Shown piece by piece: positions 53,990 to 63,544 of a stretch of DNA of 64,000 nt. Position 1 is the stretch's first letter. The number at the start of each line of letters is the position of its first letter. The notes below the pieces were generated by a model, which did no database searches, had not been told where the DNA came from, and saw only the letters and a program-made list of their open reading frames with translations. Source of the stretch: Bifidobacterium moukalabense DSM 27321 (GTDB lineage: Bacteria; Actinomycetota; Actinomycetes; Actinomycetales; Bifidobacteriaceae); NCBI RefSeq assembly GCF_000522505.1, contig NZ_AZMV01000007.1:682001-746000 (forward strand), in the 5' to 3' direction. The position numbers were made by a program, and so were the translations under genes.

Positions 53990-54059
53990 AATGGGCGCGG
54001 TGAGGCTGAAAATCCCGGACATTACAGAAATCGGGATCTTCGGCCTCACCGCGCCCATT
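53990..54059 (+). terminator. Long hairpin terminator after proS
   Basis: A 17-bp perfect stem (53990-54006 with 54043-54059) is followed by T. An inner stem (GAA-ATCCCG with CGGGAT-TTC) extends it. It ends proS and insulates the next region. Confidence 0.8.
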
Positions 54060-54085
54060 TGGCATGATGGGCCTTCGTTGCATGG

Positions 54086-54111
54086 GGTGCATGAAGCCGG
54101 CTTCATGCACC
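54086..54111. repeat. Perfect 26-bp palindrome
   Basis: 54086-54098 and 54099-54111 are exact inverse copies (GGTGCATGAAGCC and its complement), with no spacer. GGTGCATG recurs at 54118. It lies 17 bases before a group of DnaA-box-like sites. Confidence 0.8.
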
Positions 54112-54127
54112 GTCGATGGTGCATGGA

Positions 54128-54194
54128 TGTGGATAAGGGTCATTTATCCACCTGCCATCCACGACTCGCCCGGAGACTCTTGAGTTATCCACAT
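54128..54194. promoter_or_regulatory. Cluster of DnaA-box-like sites
   Basis: TGTGGATAA (54128-54136, box on minus strand), TTATCCACC (54144-54152) and TTATCCACA (54186-54194) fall within 67 bases. The first two form an inverted 8-bp pair with a 7-base spacer. Two match the 9-base consensus fully. The region 54060-54377 has no gene; the cluster precedes an SSB gene by about 180 bases. Confidence 0.65.
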
Positions 54195-54377
54195 TCCCCG
54201 CTGACCATTGCGGCGCCCCATTTTCATCGGCGATAGTGGAACCACCGCGGGAACGCAAGGAGGCGGGGGGAAGGCGTACAGAGCTCCTCTCTCATAACCC
54301 CTACCTGACTGTACGATTCCTTCCGCACCGATTCGGCGCTTTCCGCGGTCCATATACGTTGATAGAAAGGGCCGATC

Positions 54378-55070
54378 ATGGCGCAGCAGCAAGGCTTACT
54401 CACCATCACCGGATACGTCGGTGCGAATCCGGTGCCGTTCAACAGGGAGGGCATGCCGCATGCCAGCTCGTTCCGTTTGGCCAGCACCCGACACTACTTC
54501 GACAATCGCACGCAGCAATGGCGTGACCTGCCGACCACGTGGATTACGGTGAAGGCATACCGGACGCTGTCGGAAAACATCTGCCAGTCGTTCAAAAAAG
54601 GCGAACCGGTCATAGTGACCGGGGTGCTCGCCACGGAAACGTGGAATGGCGAGAACGGGGAACCGCGGTCCCGTACGGTGCTCGAGGCCAGTAATGCGGG
54701 GCATGATCTCAACTATGGGGCCACCGCATTGCGACGATTCGCCAAACCCAACGCCGCCAATGCCGAAGCGACGGCGCGAAATTCGGTGGCCCCATCCAAT
54801 GCCGGAGCGCCAATCGGCGCGGACCCATATGCGAACCCACAGAGTACGGCCGGTGCCATGGCGCCGCCGGTAGAGCTGTTGCCCCATGATGAACCTGAGC
54901 CGCAATCGGTGCAGGCTGGTGCTTCGAGTACACAGTGTGCTTCAAGTGCACAATGTGATTCGAGTGCGCAGGGCGGTTCGGGATGGACGGATGACGTCGT
55001 GCGGCCAGACGAATATGCGAAGGCCGCTGAGTCCGTCAACGAGGAGGAGTTCAGCGGCCAGGAGTTTTAG
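54378..55070 (+). CDS. Single-stranded DNA-binding protein (second SSB)
   Basis: 230 residues. N-terminal OB fold (1-110: LLTITGYVGANPVPF, WITVKAYRTLSENI, GEPVIVTGVLATETW), a low-complexity linker with a repeated SS-AQC motif (residues 180-200), and an acidic tip EEFSGQEF. The final phenylalanine tip resembles the partner-binding end of SSB. The OB fold is divergent and the usual chromosomal ssb (by rpsF) is not here, so this may be an accessory SSB. GAAAGGG precedes the start. Confidence 0.85.
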   Translation: MAQQQGLLTITGYVGANPVPFNREGMPHASSFRLASTRHYFDNRTQQWRDLPTTWITVKAYRTLSENICQSFKKGEPVIVTGVLATETWNGENGEPRSRTVLEASNAGHDLNYGATALRRFAKPNAANAEATARNSVAPSNAGAPIGADPYANPQSTAGAMAPPVELLPHDEPEPQSVQAGASSTQCASSAQCDSSAQGGSGWTDDVVRPDEYAKAAESVNEEEFSGQEF

Positions 55071-55079
55071 CGATTTCGC

Positions 55080-57161
55080 CTACCAGATGCGCACGCGCTG
55101 CTCGGGGGCAAGCCACATGCCGCTCTCCGCGGTCACATCGAACGCCTTGTAGAACAGATCCACATTGCGTACGATGCCGTTCGTGCGACATTCGGCGGGG
55201 GAGTGCGGGTCGATCTGCAGATACTGTTCGGCCAGCTCGTCGCGATTCTTGGTGCGCCAGATGGAGGCGTAGCTCAGGAAGAAACGCTGCAAACCGGTGA
55301 AGCCGTCGATTTCGGGAGCTTCGGCCAGAGACGCCTCGATGGCCTCTTCGGAACCGTCCTTTTCGCGGCCCGCAGTGTCATCGAGGGCGAATGCATAGGC
55401 CTTCAGTGCGATGTTCACGCCGCTCAGATCGCCGATGTTCTCGCCGATGGTCAACGCTCCGTTGACATGCGGGGCCTTGGCGGGATCGTCGGAGTACTTC
55501 TCGGCAAGCTGCGTCGGCACGAATTCGTTGTACTGGTCGATGAGCTTGCGCGTCAGTGCCTCGAAGTTGGCCTTGTCCTCTTCGGTCCACCAGTCGTTGA
55601 GCCTGCCATCACCGTCATATTGAGAGCCCTGATCGTCAAAGCCGTGGCCGATCTCATGGCCGATCACCGCACCGATACCGCCGTAATTCGCCGCGTCCTC
55701 GGCGTCCGGGTTGAAGAACGGCGGCTGCAGAATGGCGGCCGGGAATACGATCACATTCATGGTCGGTTCGTAGTAGGCGTTCACCGTCTGCGGATTCATC
55801 AGCCATTCGTCCTTGTCGACCGCCTTGCCGACCTTGGCCAGCTGGTAGCCGGTCTCATACAGGTTGGCCGCGCGCATGTTTTCGGCGAACCCGGCCCCCT
55901 CGCGAACGTCCAGTGCGGTGTAGTCGCGCCAATGGTTGGTGTAGCCGATCTTCGGCACGAACTTGGAAAGCTTCTCCAGCGCCTTGGCCTTGGTCTCCTT
56001 GCCCAGCCAGGCGGAGCCGGAAATGGATACGCGGTACGCGTCGATGAGGTTGGCGACCAACTGTTCCATACGCCGTTTGGAGGATTCGGGGAAGTGACGC
56101 CGCACGTATTCGCGGCTGATGTCCTCTCCGCAGATGCTGTTGACGAGCGAAACGCCGCGCTTCCAGCGGTCGCGCTGCTGCTTTTGGCCGGAAAGCACCT
56201 TGCCGTAGAAGTCGAAGTTGGTTTCATCGAACTCATGCGGCAGTTCCAGCGTGGAGCCGAGGATCGCATGGACTCGGGCCCACAGCTTGAGGTCATCCAG
56301 ATCGGTGGCGGACCAGAAGGCGTTGAGGCCCGTGACGAAGCTCGGTTCATGCACGATCACGCGGGAGAAGCATCCCTTGAAGTCAATCGGTTGCATGGCG
56401 GCCGCGGTGGTCTTGTCGTAGGCCTCCTGCCAGGCTTCGATCCATGCGTCCAGATCATAGTCGGCAAGCATGGCGCTCAACTCGGCATGGTCGGTGGGAT
56501 TATAGGTCTTCTGCGAATCGCGGGTGGCGACATTGTCCCAATGATGCGAAGCGATCCTCGTCTCGACTTCAAGGAAGCGCCTGGCTCGGTCCTCGGCCTC
56601 ATCGTCGGCCTCGACGAGTTTGGCGTTGGTGAGCTGCCTGGCCACCATCTCGACATAGGCTTCGCGGATCGGCGCGTAATGCTCCTCGCGATAATAGGCC
56701 TCATCCGGTAGGCCAAGGCCGGCCTGTTCGATATGGATGATGTTGGTTTCCGGAGCGCCGGGATCGCCGTAGACGGCGATCCCGAACAGATCCGGGCCGC
56801 CGATCGGGTTCATGGCACCCAGCGCACGCACCAATCCGGCCTTGTCCGTGGCCGCGTCGATGGAGGCGAGCTGGTCGGCGATGGCGGTGAGACCGGAGGC
56901 ATTGATGGCGTTCACGTCGAGGAAGCTTTTGAACAGCGTGCGCGACTTGGTGGCCGGGCAGTCATCATCCTCGAGGATGTCGTGAATCTGGTTTTCGGCA
57001 TCTTCGGCAAGCTTGTCGAAGGAGCCGTAGCGGGAGCGGTCGTCAGGCAGGCGGTACATGTCGATCCACGGACCGTTGACATAGCGGAACAGGTCTTGCG
57101 CCGGAGTGGTCACTACGGAGAACGATGCCGGATCGATACCGGAGGTCAAAGTGGTACTCAT
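55080..57161 (-). CDS. M13-family zinc endopeptidase (PepO type)
   Basis: 693 residues. The zinc site VIGHEIGHGFD (two His, catalytic Glu) is followed by the third ligand in NGALTIGENIGDLSGVNIAL, and the family segment NAYYEPTMNVIVFPAAILQPPFF is present. There is no signal peptide or membrane anchor, so it is a cytoplasmic PepO-like oligopeptidase. It ends with the usual CRTNGIVRNVDLFYKAFDV block. The 5' end is at ATG 57161. Confidence 0.94.
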   Translation of the reverse strand: MSTTLTSGIDPASFSVVTTPAQDLFRYVNGPWIDMYRLPDDRSRYGSFDKLAEDAENQIHDILEDDDCPATKSRTLFKSFLDVNAINASGLTAIADQLASIDAATDKAGLVRALGAMNPIGGPDLFGIAVYGDPGAPETNIIHIEQAGLGLPDEAYYREEHYAPIREAYVEMVARQLTNAKLVEADDEAEDRARRFLEVETRIASHHWDNVATRDSQKTYNPTDHAELSAMLADYDLDAWIEAWQEAYDKTTAAAMQPIDFKGCFSRVIVHEPSFVTGLNAFWSATDLDDLKLWARVHAILGSTLELPHEFDETNFDFYGKVLSGQKQQRDRWKRGVSLVNSICGEDISREYVRRHFPESSKRRMEQLVANLIDAYRVSISGSAWLGKETKAKALEKLSKFVPKIGYTNHWRDYTALDVREGAGFAENMRAANLYETGYQLAKVGKAVDKDEWLMNPQTVNAYYEPTMNVIVFPAAILQPPFFNPDAEDAANYGGIGAVIGHEIGHGFDDQGSQYDGDGRLNDWWTEEDKANFEALTRKLIDQYNEFVPTQLAEKYSDDPAKAPHVNGALTIGENIGDLSGVNIALKAYAFALDDTAGREKDGSEEAIEASLAEAPEIDGFTGLQRFFLSYASIWRTKNRDELAEQYLQIDPHSPAECRTNGIVRNVDLFYKAFDVTAESGMWLAPEQRVRIW

Positions 57162-57253
57162 GGCTTCACACTATCCATGTTCGGTGACAAAGCGGTGTAT
57201 CTACGCCGGATTTTCCGGTTCGAGCCAAGCGTGGACATCAGCTGATAGCAAAT

Positions 57254-57303
57254 AGACAGTTTGTCGAATAGTGTCGATGGTTATAATTAGACAAACTGTC
57301 TAA
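57254..57303. promoter_or_regulatory. Promoter with paired GACA-N3-TGTC operators
   Basis: AGACAGTTTGTC (57254-57265) and GACAAACTGTCT (57290-57301) are inverse copies, each itself palindromic (GACA-N3-TGTC). The right one extends to TTAGACA-N3-TGTCTAA (57287-57303). TATAAT (57282-57287) lies between, so both could cover the promoter. This is the pattern of a dimeric repressor such as TetR type; the regulator is not identified. Confidence 0.65.
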
Positions 57304-57334
57304 GATAATGACAGGTTTGAAGGAAGGAACTATT

Positions 57335-58081
57335 GTGACCGATCCGAACATGAGCGATCCGCAAGGGCGGCCGGAGTATGGCGCCTATGGCCAGAACCAG
57401 CATGACCGGAATCAAGGCGATGCGCAGACACCGCATTATTTCGGCGATCCATACGGCAACCCCTACGCGGGAGGCCCCAATCAGGGGCAGGGCGGCTGGC
57501 AGCCGATGAGCCCCTTCAGGCTGGTCGAGGAGTGGCTGCCGCAACAGGCGAAGAACGCCATCAGAGGCGTCTACGGTGTGCTTGGCGTCGTCGCCATCAT
57601 CCTCGGCCTGGCTTTGCTGATCTGGCCAGGTGCCACTTTGGAGGTTGCGGCCATCGCGTTGGGTGTCTATTTCGTGGTCTCCGGCGTGATTCGTATCGTC
57701 ACCGCAATCGTGGAGCTCGGTCTGCCGGGCGGATGGCGTGTGCTTGACATCCTTGTCGGCGTACTGTTGGCCGTCGGCGGCGTGATCGTGCTGAAAAACG
57801 CTGCGCTGTCGGGCGCCACGCTCGCCGTGCTCGTCACCATGGTGGTCGGCCTCGGCTGGATGATGGAAGGCGTGATGGCGCTCGTCGAATCCTGGCGCAT
57901 GCCGAGCTCCGGCTGGGCCGTGGTCTACGCGCTGGTGTCGATCGTGGCCGGCTTCGTCGTGCTGTTCTCCCCGGTGAGCTCCACCGCATGGCTCATTCTC
58001 TTCGGCTCCTGCGCCCTGATCGTGCTTGGCGTCGTCGCCATCGTCCGTGCCTTCACCTTCGGCAAGCCCCGTCGCAAGTGA
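57335..58081 (+). CDS. HdeD-like membrane protein (DUF308)
   Basis: About 248 residues from GTG 57335, which has AAGGAAGGAAC upstream; ATG 57308 and 57350 are alternatives. A hydrophilic N-terminus rich in G, P, Q and N (about 75 residues) precedes six membrane spans typical of HdeD/DUF308 (VYGVLGVVAIILGLALLIWP, VLDILVGVLLAVGGVIVL). Family members are linked to acid stress, so a stress role is possible. Expression is probably controlled by the paired operators upstream. Confidence 0.82.
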   Translation: MTDPNMSDPQGRPEYGAYGQNQHDRNQGDAQTPHYFGDPYGNPYAGGPNQGQGGWQPMSPFRLVEEWLPQQAKNAIRGVYGVLGVVAIILGLALLIWPGATLEVAAIALGVYFVVSGVIRIVTAIVELGLPGGWRVLDILVGVLLAVGGVIVLKNAALSGATLAVLVTMVVGLGWMMEGVMALVESWRMPSSGWAVVYALVSIVAGFVVLFSPVSSTAWLILFGSCALIVLGVVAIVRAFTFGKPRRK

Positions 58082-58119
58082 CGCCGCCGCTGTAGGGCGT
58101 GCGAAGTAGGGTTGGAAGC

Positions 58120-58896
58120 ATGATTGAACTGAAAACTCCACAAGAGATCGAAGCGATGAAGCCTGCCGGCCGTTTCGTCGGCGGCATCCTGCGCGATCTG
58201 AAGGAATTCACCAAGGTCGGTACCAACCTGCTTGAAATCGACGAGTTCGTGCATAAGCGCATCGTCGACCGCAAGGGCGCCACGTCCTGCTACGTGGACT
58301 ACGCCCCGGACTTCGGCACCGGTCCGTTCGCCCACTACATCTGCACTTCCGTGAACGACGCGGTGCTGCACGGCGTGCCGTACGACTATAACCTGAAGGA
58401 TGGCGACCTCATCAGCCTCGACCTCGCCATCAACGTGGACGGATGGGTGGGTGACTCCGCCATCAGCTTCGTGGTCGGCAAGGACCAGGATCCGGAGGAT
58501 CTGCGCCTGATCAAGTGCACCGAAGAGGCGCTCGAGGCCGGCATCGCCGCTGCGCAGCCGGGCAACCGTCTGGGCGACATCTCCAGCACCGTCGGCGATG
58601 TGGCCCGTGAGTACGGTTACCCGATTAACCTGGATTTCGGTGGTCATGGCGTGGGGCACATCATGCATGGCGATCCGCACGTGCCGAACGACGGCCGTGC
58701 ACATCACGGCTATAAGCTACGTCCGGGTCTGGTCATCGCCATCGAACCGTGGTTCCTCAAGACCACCGACGAAATCTATCAGGATCCGAAAGACGGTTGG
58801 ACCCTGAAAAGCGAGGACGGCTCCCGTGGCGCGCACAGCGAGCACACCATCGCCATCACCGAAGATGGTCCGGTGATTCTCACGGTTCGTGACTAG
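58120..58896 (+). CDS. map: Methionine aminopeptidase
   Basis: 258 residues. The metal ligands of type I enzymes are visible: D in SLDLAINVDGWVGDSA, H in GGHGVGHIMHGDP, E in IAIEPWF and E in SEHTIAITEDG. The N-terminal HGVP segment (NDAVLHGVPYDY) is present. It removes initiator methionine. ATG 58120 is preferred to the upstream in-frame start at 58099. It is followed by a strong terminator. Confidence 0.95.
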   Translation: MIELKTPQEIEAMKPAGRFVGGILRDLKEFTKVGTNLLEIDEFVHKRIVDRKGATSCYVDYAPDFGTGPFAHYICTSVNDAVLHGVPYDYNLKDGDLISLDLAINVDGWVGDSAISFVVGKDQDPEDLRLIKCTEEALEAGIAAAQPGNRLGDISSTVGDVAREYGYPINLDFGGHGVGHIMHGDPHVPNDGRAHHGYKLRPGLVIAIEPWFLKTTDEIYQDPKDGWTLKSEDGSRGAHSEHTIAITEDGPVILTVRD

Positions 58897-58910
58897 TGAT
58901 TCACATACCA

Positions 58911-58937
58911 CCTCCCTCTTCGCCAGAGGGAGGTTTT
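58911..58937 (+). terminator. Rho-independent terminator of map
   Basis: CCTCCCTCT/AGAGGGAGG (9 bp) with a 5-base loop, then TTTTGTG. Confidence 0.88.
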
Positions 58938-58971
58938 GTGTATGTGTCGGTTGTTTTTTTGAGACGTGGGC

Positions 58972-59000
58972 TTTGCCGCGAAACATGCATGCCATATAGT
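58972..59000 (+). promoter_or_regulatory. Candidate gltA promoter
   Basis: TTTGCC and TATAGT (58995-59000) are 17 bases apart, upstream of the gltA ribosome site AAGGAG. It lies just after the map terminator. Confidence 0.45.
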
Positions 59001-59035
59001 GAACACTAATTTGAACGGTTAAGGAGTGTGCAAGC

Positions 59036-60328
59036 ATGGCCACAGCCCATCTGAGTGTGGAATCAAAGGACTTCACCCTGCCGGTGGTCGAAGCCACGGC
59101 GGGTGCGGACGGCATCGTGGTGTCCACGCTGCGCAACGACGGCTGGGTCACGCTTGACCCGGGCTTCCTGACCACTGCGCAGTGCGAGTCGAAAATCACC
59201 TACATCAATGGCAAGAATTCGATTCTGAGATACCGCGGCTATCCCATCGAGCAGCTGTGCGAACGATCCGATTTTCTTGAGGTCGCCTGGCTGCTGCGCC
59301 ACGGCGAACTGCCGAGCCAGGAGCAGTACGACCGCTTCATCTCCGACATCAACCACCGCACGATGGTGGGGGAGGACTTCCGTACGTTCATGGGCTCCTT
59401 CCCGCGCACCGCGCATCCGATGAGCGTGATGGCGTCCGCCGTCAACGCGCTCGCCACCTTCTATCCGGACACCACCGACATCACCGATTCCGATCAGCTC
59501 GAGGAGGCGGCGACCATCATCATGGCGAAGGCCCGCACCATCGTGAGCTACATCTTCCGCCGTCGCCGCGACGAGCCAATGCTGTATCCGGACTATTCGC
59601 GCGGCTACGTCGACGACTTCCTGCGCATGTGCTTCGCCGTGCCGTACGAGCCGTTCGAATCCGATCCGCTGTATGTGCACGCCCTCGGCCGTCTGCTCAT
59701 CATCCATGCCGATCATGAGCAGAACTGCTCCACCTCGGTGGTGCGCATCGCCGGTTCCGCACACGCCAATCTGTACTCCGCCGTAGCGGCGGGCATCAAT
59801 GCGCTGTCCGGTCCGTTGCACGGCGGCGCGAACGAGGCCGTGCTCCGTCAGCTCAAGGCCATCCGCGATTCCGGCAAATCCGTCAGGGAATTCGTGGAGG
59901 ATGCCAAGGCGAACGGCCAGCGCATCTCCGGTCTCGGCCATCGCGTGTACAAGTCATACGATCCGCGCGCGGCCATCGCCAAGACGTATCTGCAGAAGAT
60001 CATGGAACGTGCCGATACGCTCAAGCTGCCGGCCGACGAGCGTGCGCTGTTCGATGTGGCCACCGAGCTGGAGAAGATCGCCCTGAATGACGAATACTTC
60101 ATCTCCCGCCATCTGTACCCGAACGTCGACTTCTACACCGGCCTGATCTACCGTGCGATCGGCTTCGATCCGGCCATGTTCACCACATTGTTCGCATTGG
60201 GCCGCATTCCCGGTTGGATCGCACAGTACCGTGAGCTGCTTGCCGATCCGAACACGAAGATCGGCCGTCCTCGCCAGGTCTATACCGGTTATACCGAGCG
60301 CGACTACATTCCGATGGACGAACGCTGA
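59036..60328 (+). CDS. gltA: Citrate synthase
   Basis: 430 residues of the type II (hexameric) group. Active-site His in GPLHGGANEAVLRQL and ISGLGHRVYKSYDPRA, and Asp in NVDFYTGLIYRAIG. It condenses oxaloacetate and acetyl-CoA. Bifidobacteria have an incomplete TCA cycle, so the likely use is 2-oxoglutarate and glutamate synthesis. AAGGAG precedes the start. Confidence 0.96.
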   Translation: MATAHLSVESKDFTLPVVEATAGADGIVVSTLRNDGWVTLDPGFLTTAQCESKITYINGKNSILRYRGYPIEQLCERSDFLEVAWLLRHGELPSQEQYDRFISDINHRTMVGEDFRTFMGSFPRTAHPMSVMASAVNALATFYPDTTDITDSDQLEEAATIIMAKARTIVSYIFRRRRDEPMLYPDYSRGYVDDFLRMCFAVPYEPFESDPLYVHALGRLLIIHADHEQNCSTSVVRIAGSAHANLYSAVAAGINALSGPLHGGANEAVLRQLKAIRDSGKSVREFVEDAKANGQRISGLGHRVYKSYDPRAAIAKTYLQKIMERADTLKLPADERALFDVATELEKIALNDEYFISRHLYPNVDFYTGLIYRAIGFDPAMFTTLFALGRIPGWIAQYRELLADPNTKIGRPRQVYTGYTERDYIPMDER

Positions 60329-60330
60329 GC

Positions 60331-60367
60331 GATTCTGATGCGGTTCCCGGGGCATCGCACCAGAATC
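60331..60367. terminator. Hairpin between gltA and rlmH
   Basis: GATTCTG/CAGAATC and TGCG/CGCA form a stem with one mismatch, at the convergent gene ends; it could serve both. No T run. Confidence 0.4.
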
Positions 60368-60845
60368 ACTTGTGATAGGGCTCACCTGCGTTGATCTTAT
60401 GGGCGCGGTAGATCTGCTCCAGCAGGATGACGCGCATCAGCTGGTGCGGGAAGGTCATTCTGGAGAAGCTCAGCAGGTAGTCGGCTCGTTTGAGGATCGC
60501 CGGATCAAGGCCGAGCGAACCTCCGATGATGAGTTGGATATGGCTGGTGCCGCGCAGACCCAGATCGTTGATTTTAGCGGCAAGTTCCTCGCTGGTGAGC
60601 TGCTTGCCTTCAATCGCCAAGGCGATGACGAACGCATCGTCACGAATGTGCCTGGCGATGCGTTCGCCTTCCTTCGCCTTGATCTGGCGTTCGAGCCCCT
60701 CACTCGCATGCTCCGGTGTCTTCTCGTCAGCCACTTCCACGATGTCGAGCTTGCAGTATCTGCCCAGACGCTTCGAGTACTCCGCGATCGCATCGCGCAG
60801 GTACCGCTCTTTGACCCTGCCGACGGTAATAAGCGTTATTTTCAA
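60366..60845 (-). CDS. rlmH: 23S rRNA pseudouridine-1915 N3-methyltransferase
   Basis: 159 residues, SPOUT fold: FVIALAIEGKQLTSEELA, IQLIIGGSLGLDPAIL (knot and SAM site) and SFSRMTFPHQLMRVILLEQIYRAHKI are RlmH hallmarks. It methylates m3Psi1915 in helix 69. The reverse gene runs toward gltA. It is complete. Confidence 0.95.
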   Translation of the reverse strand: MKITLITVGRVKERYLRDAIAEYSKRLGRYCKLDIVEVADEKTPEHASEGLERQIKAKEGERIARHIRDDAFVIALAIEGKQLTSEELAAKINDLGLRGTSHIQLIIGGSLGLDPAILKRADYLLSFSRMTFPHQLMRVILLEQIYRAHKINAGEPYHK

Positions 60846-60891
60846 AGAAGACCCTTAGCCGTGAACGCGCGGTGACGCCGCGTGATGCGAT

Positions 60892-61881
60892 TCAGTTCTT
60901 GTGGAGCTTTTCATTGAGTTCGATGCCGGTCTTGCGATAACGGGCCTCGATACGTCCGGATACCGAGTTGCGGATGAACAGGATGTTATCCCTGCCGGAC
61001 AGGTCCGCGCCCTTGACGGTTTCGAGCGGCTCGCCCGCGACGGCCTTGGCCTTGTCGTAGATGGTGACCTTCGTGCCGGCGGTTACATACAGACCCGCCT
61101 CGACCACGCAGTTGTCGCCCAATGAGATGCCGATGCCGGCATTCGCGCCGAGCAGGGAGTGCTCGCCGATGGAGTTCTTCAGTTTGCCGCCGCCCGACAG
61201 GGTGCCCATGATGGAGGCACCGCCGCCGATGTCGGAACCGTCTCCGACCACGACGCCTTGGGAGACACGGCCTTCGACCATGGAGACGCCAAGGGTTCCG
61301 GCGTTGAAGTTCACAAAGCCGGCATGCATCACCGTGGTGCCTTCGGCCAGATGGGCGCCCAGACGTACGCGATCGGCGTCACCGATGCGCACGCCGGTCG
61401 GTACGACATAATCGACCATGCGTGGGAACTTGTCGATGGACAGCACATTCACATCAACCTTCGGCAGGCCTGGGGCGGACTGATTGGCGGCACCCATCAC
61501 GTCGAGCCTGCGCAGGGCGAAATCCTCGACCGCGAACGGGCCGTAGTTGGTCCACACCACATTGCTGAGCGCGCCGAAGATACCATCGAGATTCAGGCTG
61601 TTCGGCTTTGCCAGGCGCATGCTCAGCAAATGCAGACGCAAGTAGGCATCGGCAGCGTCTTCGATCGGTGCGTCGAGCTTGGAGACGGTGAACACCGGAA
61701 TGCGGCGCACGCCACGGGCATCGGTGCCCTCATGGGCCAGATTGCCGAAGTTGTGGTTCGGGCGGGAGACCTCTTCAGGGGCTTCACCGAGCTTGAGTTC
61801 CGGATACCATACGTCCAAGGTGTTGCCGGCGGCGTCCACGCTGGCCAGGCCCCAACCCCACGCAGTGCGCTGATCGGTCAT
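60892..61881 (-). CDS. dapD: 2,3,4,5-tetrahydropyridine-2,6-dicarboxylate N-succinyltransferase
   Basis: 329 residues, actinobacterial DapD type: N-terminal domain, then LbH repeats ([35 protein letters not shown] in pieces, [37 protein letters not shown]). It makes the succinylated intermediate of lysine/DAP synthesis. ATG 61881 has GAAGGAG upstream; a longer reading from 61926 is less likely. It is not in an operon with rlmH on sequence grounds alone. Confidence 0.93.
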   Translation of the reverse strand: MTDQRTAWGWGLASVDAAGNTLDVWYPELKLGEAPEEVSRPNHNFGNLAHEGTDARGVRRIPVFTVSKLDAPIEDAADAYLRLHLLSMRLAKPNSLNLDGIFGALSNVVWTNYGPFAVEDFALRRLDVMGAANQSAPGLPKVDVNVLSIDKFPRMVDYVVPTGVRIGDADRVRLGAHLAEGTTVMHAGFVNFNAGTLGVSMVEGRVSQGVVVGDGSDIGGGASIMGTLSGGGKLKNSIGEHSLLGANAGIGISLGDNCVVEAGLYVTAGTKVTIYDKAKAVAGEPLETVKGADLSGRDNILFIRNSVSGRIEARYRKTGIELNEKLHKN

Positions 61882-62059
61882 TTGATTCTCCTTCGCAACG
61901 GATATTGCTTGTTCCGTTAGCAACATTAGCGGTAGGGGATGGCGTTGAACGACGAGATTTCATGTGGCGGGCGTCGTCGGACGTGGGCCCTTATCCGGCC
62001 AGCGACGCGAGGCAGCCCCCATCAGGGGCGAGGATGACATCGAAACGGAGTAAAGTACG

Positions 62060-62215
62060 ATGCGTTGCGTATACTGTGGCAGCGTGAGTGACTATCAGCA
62101 CAATCGTGAGCAGCGTGAGCGCCGCCGCCGCACCGTGGTGCGGACGGTGGTCATCGTCATTGCGGCCGCGATGTTGCTGAGTGTGATTATTCCTGCTATC
62201 TACGCAGGTCTTTGA
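62060..62215 (+). CDS. Small basic membrane protein
   Basis: 51 residues from ATG 62060 or 43 from GTG 62084. An arginine-rich part (EQRERRRRTVVR) precedes one membrane helix (TVVIVIAAAMLLSVIIPAIYA). The longer form begins MRCVYCGS, which may be chance. A TATACT box at 62070-62075 would favour the GTG form. It fits the small membrane proteins often found beside prfB in actinobacteria, but the family is not recognised. Confidence 0.55.
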   Translation: MRCVYCGSVSDYQHNREQRERRRRTVVRTVVIVIAAAMLLSVIIPAIYAGL

Positions 62216-62397
62216 CGCCGTTAGGCCCGCATAGTCCGAAGCGGGTCTGCATTCCCCCGGGCGAGGACAGGTTCGCGGTTCCGCCGAGAGGGAAGTGCGT
62301 GCGGGCCCGTGAAAAACACCAAGGGATTGTGCGAGAGCTGTGAGCGGCTCCCCGACAGATCGAGATAATCAACGTAAAGAAATGTATGGTGTAAACG

Positions 62398-63528
62398 ATG
62401 GCAGAATTTGATTATTCCCAGGCTATTGGCGACGCGCGCGCCAAGTATGAGTCCATTTCCAAGGCGCTTGACGTCGACCGTCTCACCGCCCAGGCCAAGG
62501 AGCTTGAGGTGCAGGCGGCCGAGCCGGGCCTGTGGGACGACCCGGAGAATGCCCAGAAGATTACCAGCAAGCTCTCCGCGGTGCAGTCGCAGCTCAAGCG
62601 TCTCGCCTCCGCGAGCCAGCGCATCGACGATGTGGAGACCCTCGTCGAACTCGGCCGTGAGGAGGGGGATGCCGACACCCTCGAAGAAGCGAAGAACGAA
62701 GTCGAAAGCATTCAGCGCGACTTGGACGATATGGAGATCCAGACCCTGCTTGACGGCGAATACGACGAACGCTCCGCCGTGGTGACGATCCGATCCGGCG
62801 CAGGCGGCGTCGATGCGGCCGACTTCGCGCAGATGCTGCTGCGCATGTACCTGCGTTGGGCCGAACGCAATGGCTACAAGGCCAAGGTCATGGACACCTC
62901 CTATGCGGAAGAGGCCGGCATCAAGTCCGCCACTTTCCAGGTGGATGCCCCGTACGCCTACGGCCGTATGAGCGTGGAGGGCGGTACCCACCGTCTCGTG
63001 CGCATTTCCCCGTTCGACAATCAGGGTCGGCGCCAGACCAGCTTCGCCGCCGTGGAAGTGGTGCCGTTGGTCGAGGCCACCGATCACATCGACGTGCCGG
63101 ATTCCGAAATCCGCGTCGATACCTATTGCTCCTCCGGTCCGGGCGGCCAGGGCGTGAACACCACGTATTCCGCGGTGCGCATCACCCACATTCCGACCGG
63201 CATCGTCGTGACCATGCAGGACGAACGTTCGCAGATCCAGAACCGTGCCGCCGCCATGGCCGTGCTGCAGTCCCGACTGCTGGTGCTGCGCCACGAAGAG
63301 GAAGCCAAGAAGAAGAAGGAACTCGCCGGCGACATCAAGGCTAGCTGGGGCGATCAGATGCGCTCCTATGTGCTGCATCCGTACCAGATGGTCAAGGATC
63401 TTCGTACCGGCTACGAAACCTCCCAGACCCAGGCCGTGTTCGACGGCGATATCGACGCATTCATCGAGGCCGGCATCCGCTGGCGTCATGAGCAGCGCCG
63501 TGCCGCAGCCGAAGAGGCAGAAGCGTAA
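62398..63528 (+). CDS. prfB: Peptide chain release factor 2
   Basis: 376 residues in one frame, with no internal UGA frameshift site as found in E. coli. The SPF anticodon-like motif ([16 protein letters not shown]) and GGQ motif ([16 protein letters not shown]) are present. It ends translation at UGA and UAA. The GGQ is a PrmC target. The cell-division gene ftsE follows 16 bases later, as in many actinobacteria. Confidence 0.96.
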   Translation: MAEFDYSQAIGDARAKYESISKALDVDRLTAQAKELEVQAAEPGLWDDPENAQKITSKLSAVQSQLKRLASASQRIDDVETLVELGREEGDADTLEEAKNEVESIQRDLDDMEIQTLLDGEYDERSAVVTIRSGAGGVDAADFAQMLLRMYLRWAERNGYKAKVMDTSYAEEAGIKSATFQVDAPYAYGRMSVEGGTHRLVRISPFDNQGRRQTSFAAVEVVPLVEATDHIDVPDSEIRVDTYCSSGPGGQGVNTTYSAVRITHIPTGIVVTMQDERSQIQNRAAAMAVLQSRLLVLRHEEEAKKKKELAGDIKASWGDQMRSYVLHPYQMVKDLRTGYETSQTQAVFDGDIDAFIEAGIRWRHEQRRAAAEEAEA

Positions 63529-63544
63529 CCAAAGGGGAATCACG

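Noticed and set aside
53990..54059. Riboswitch-like structure after proS
   Set aside because: It is a simple long stem with an inner stem, lies after a stop codon and before a gap, and fits a terminator better.
62398..63528. Programmed frameshift in prfB
   Set aside because: The gene reads through in one frame with no internal TGA, so the E. coli-type control is absent.
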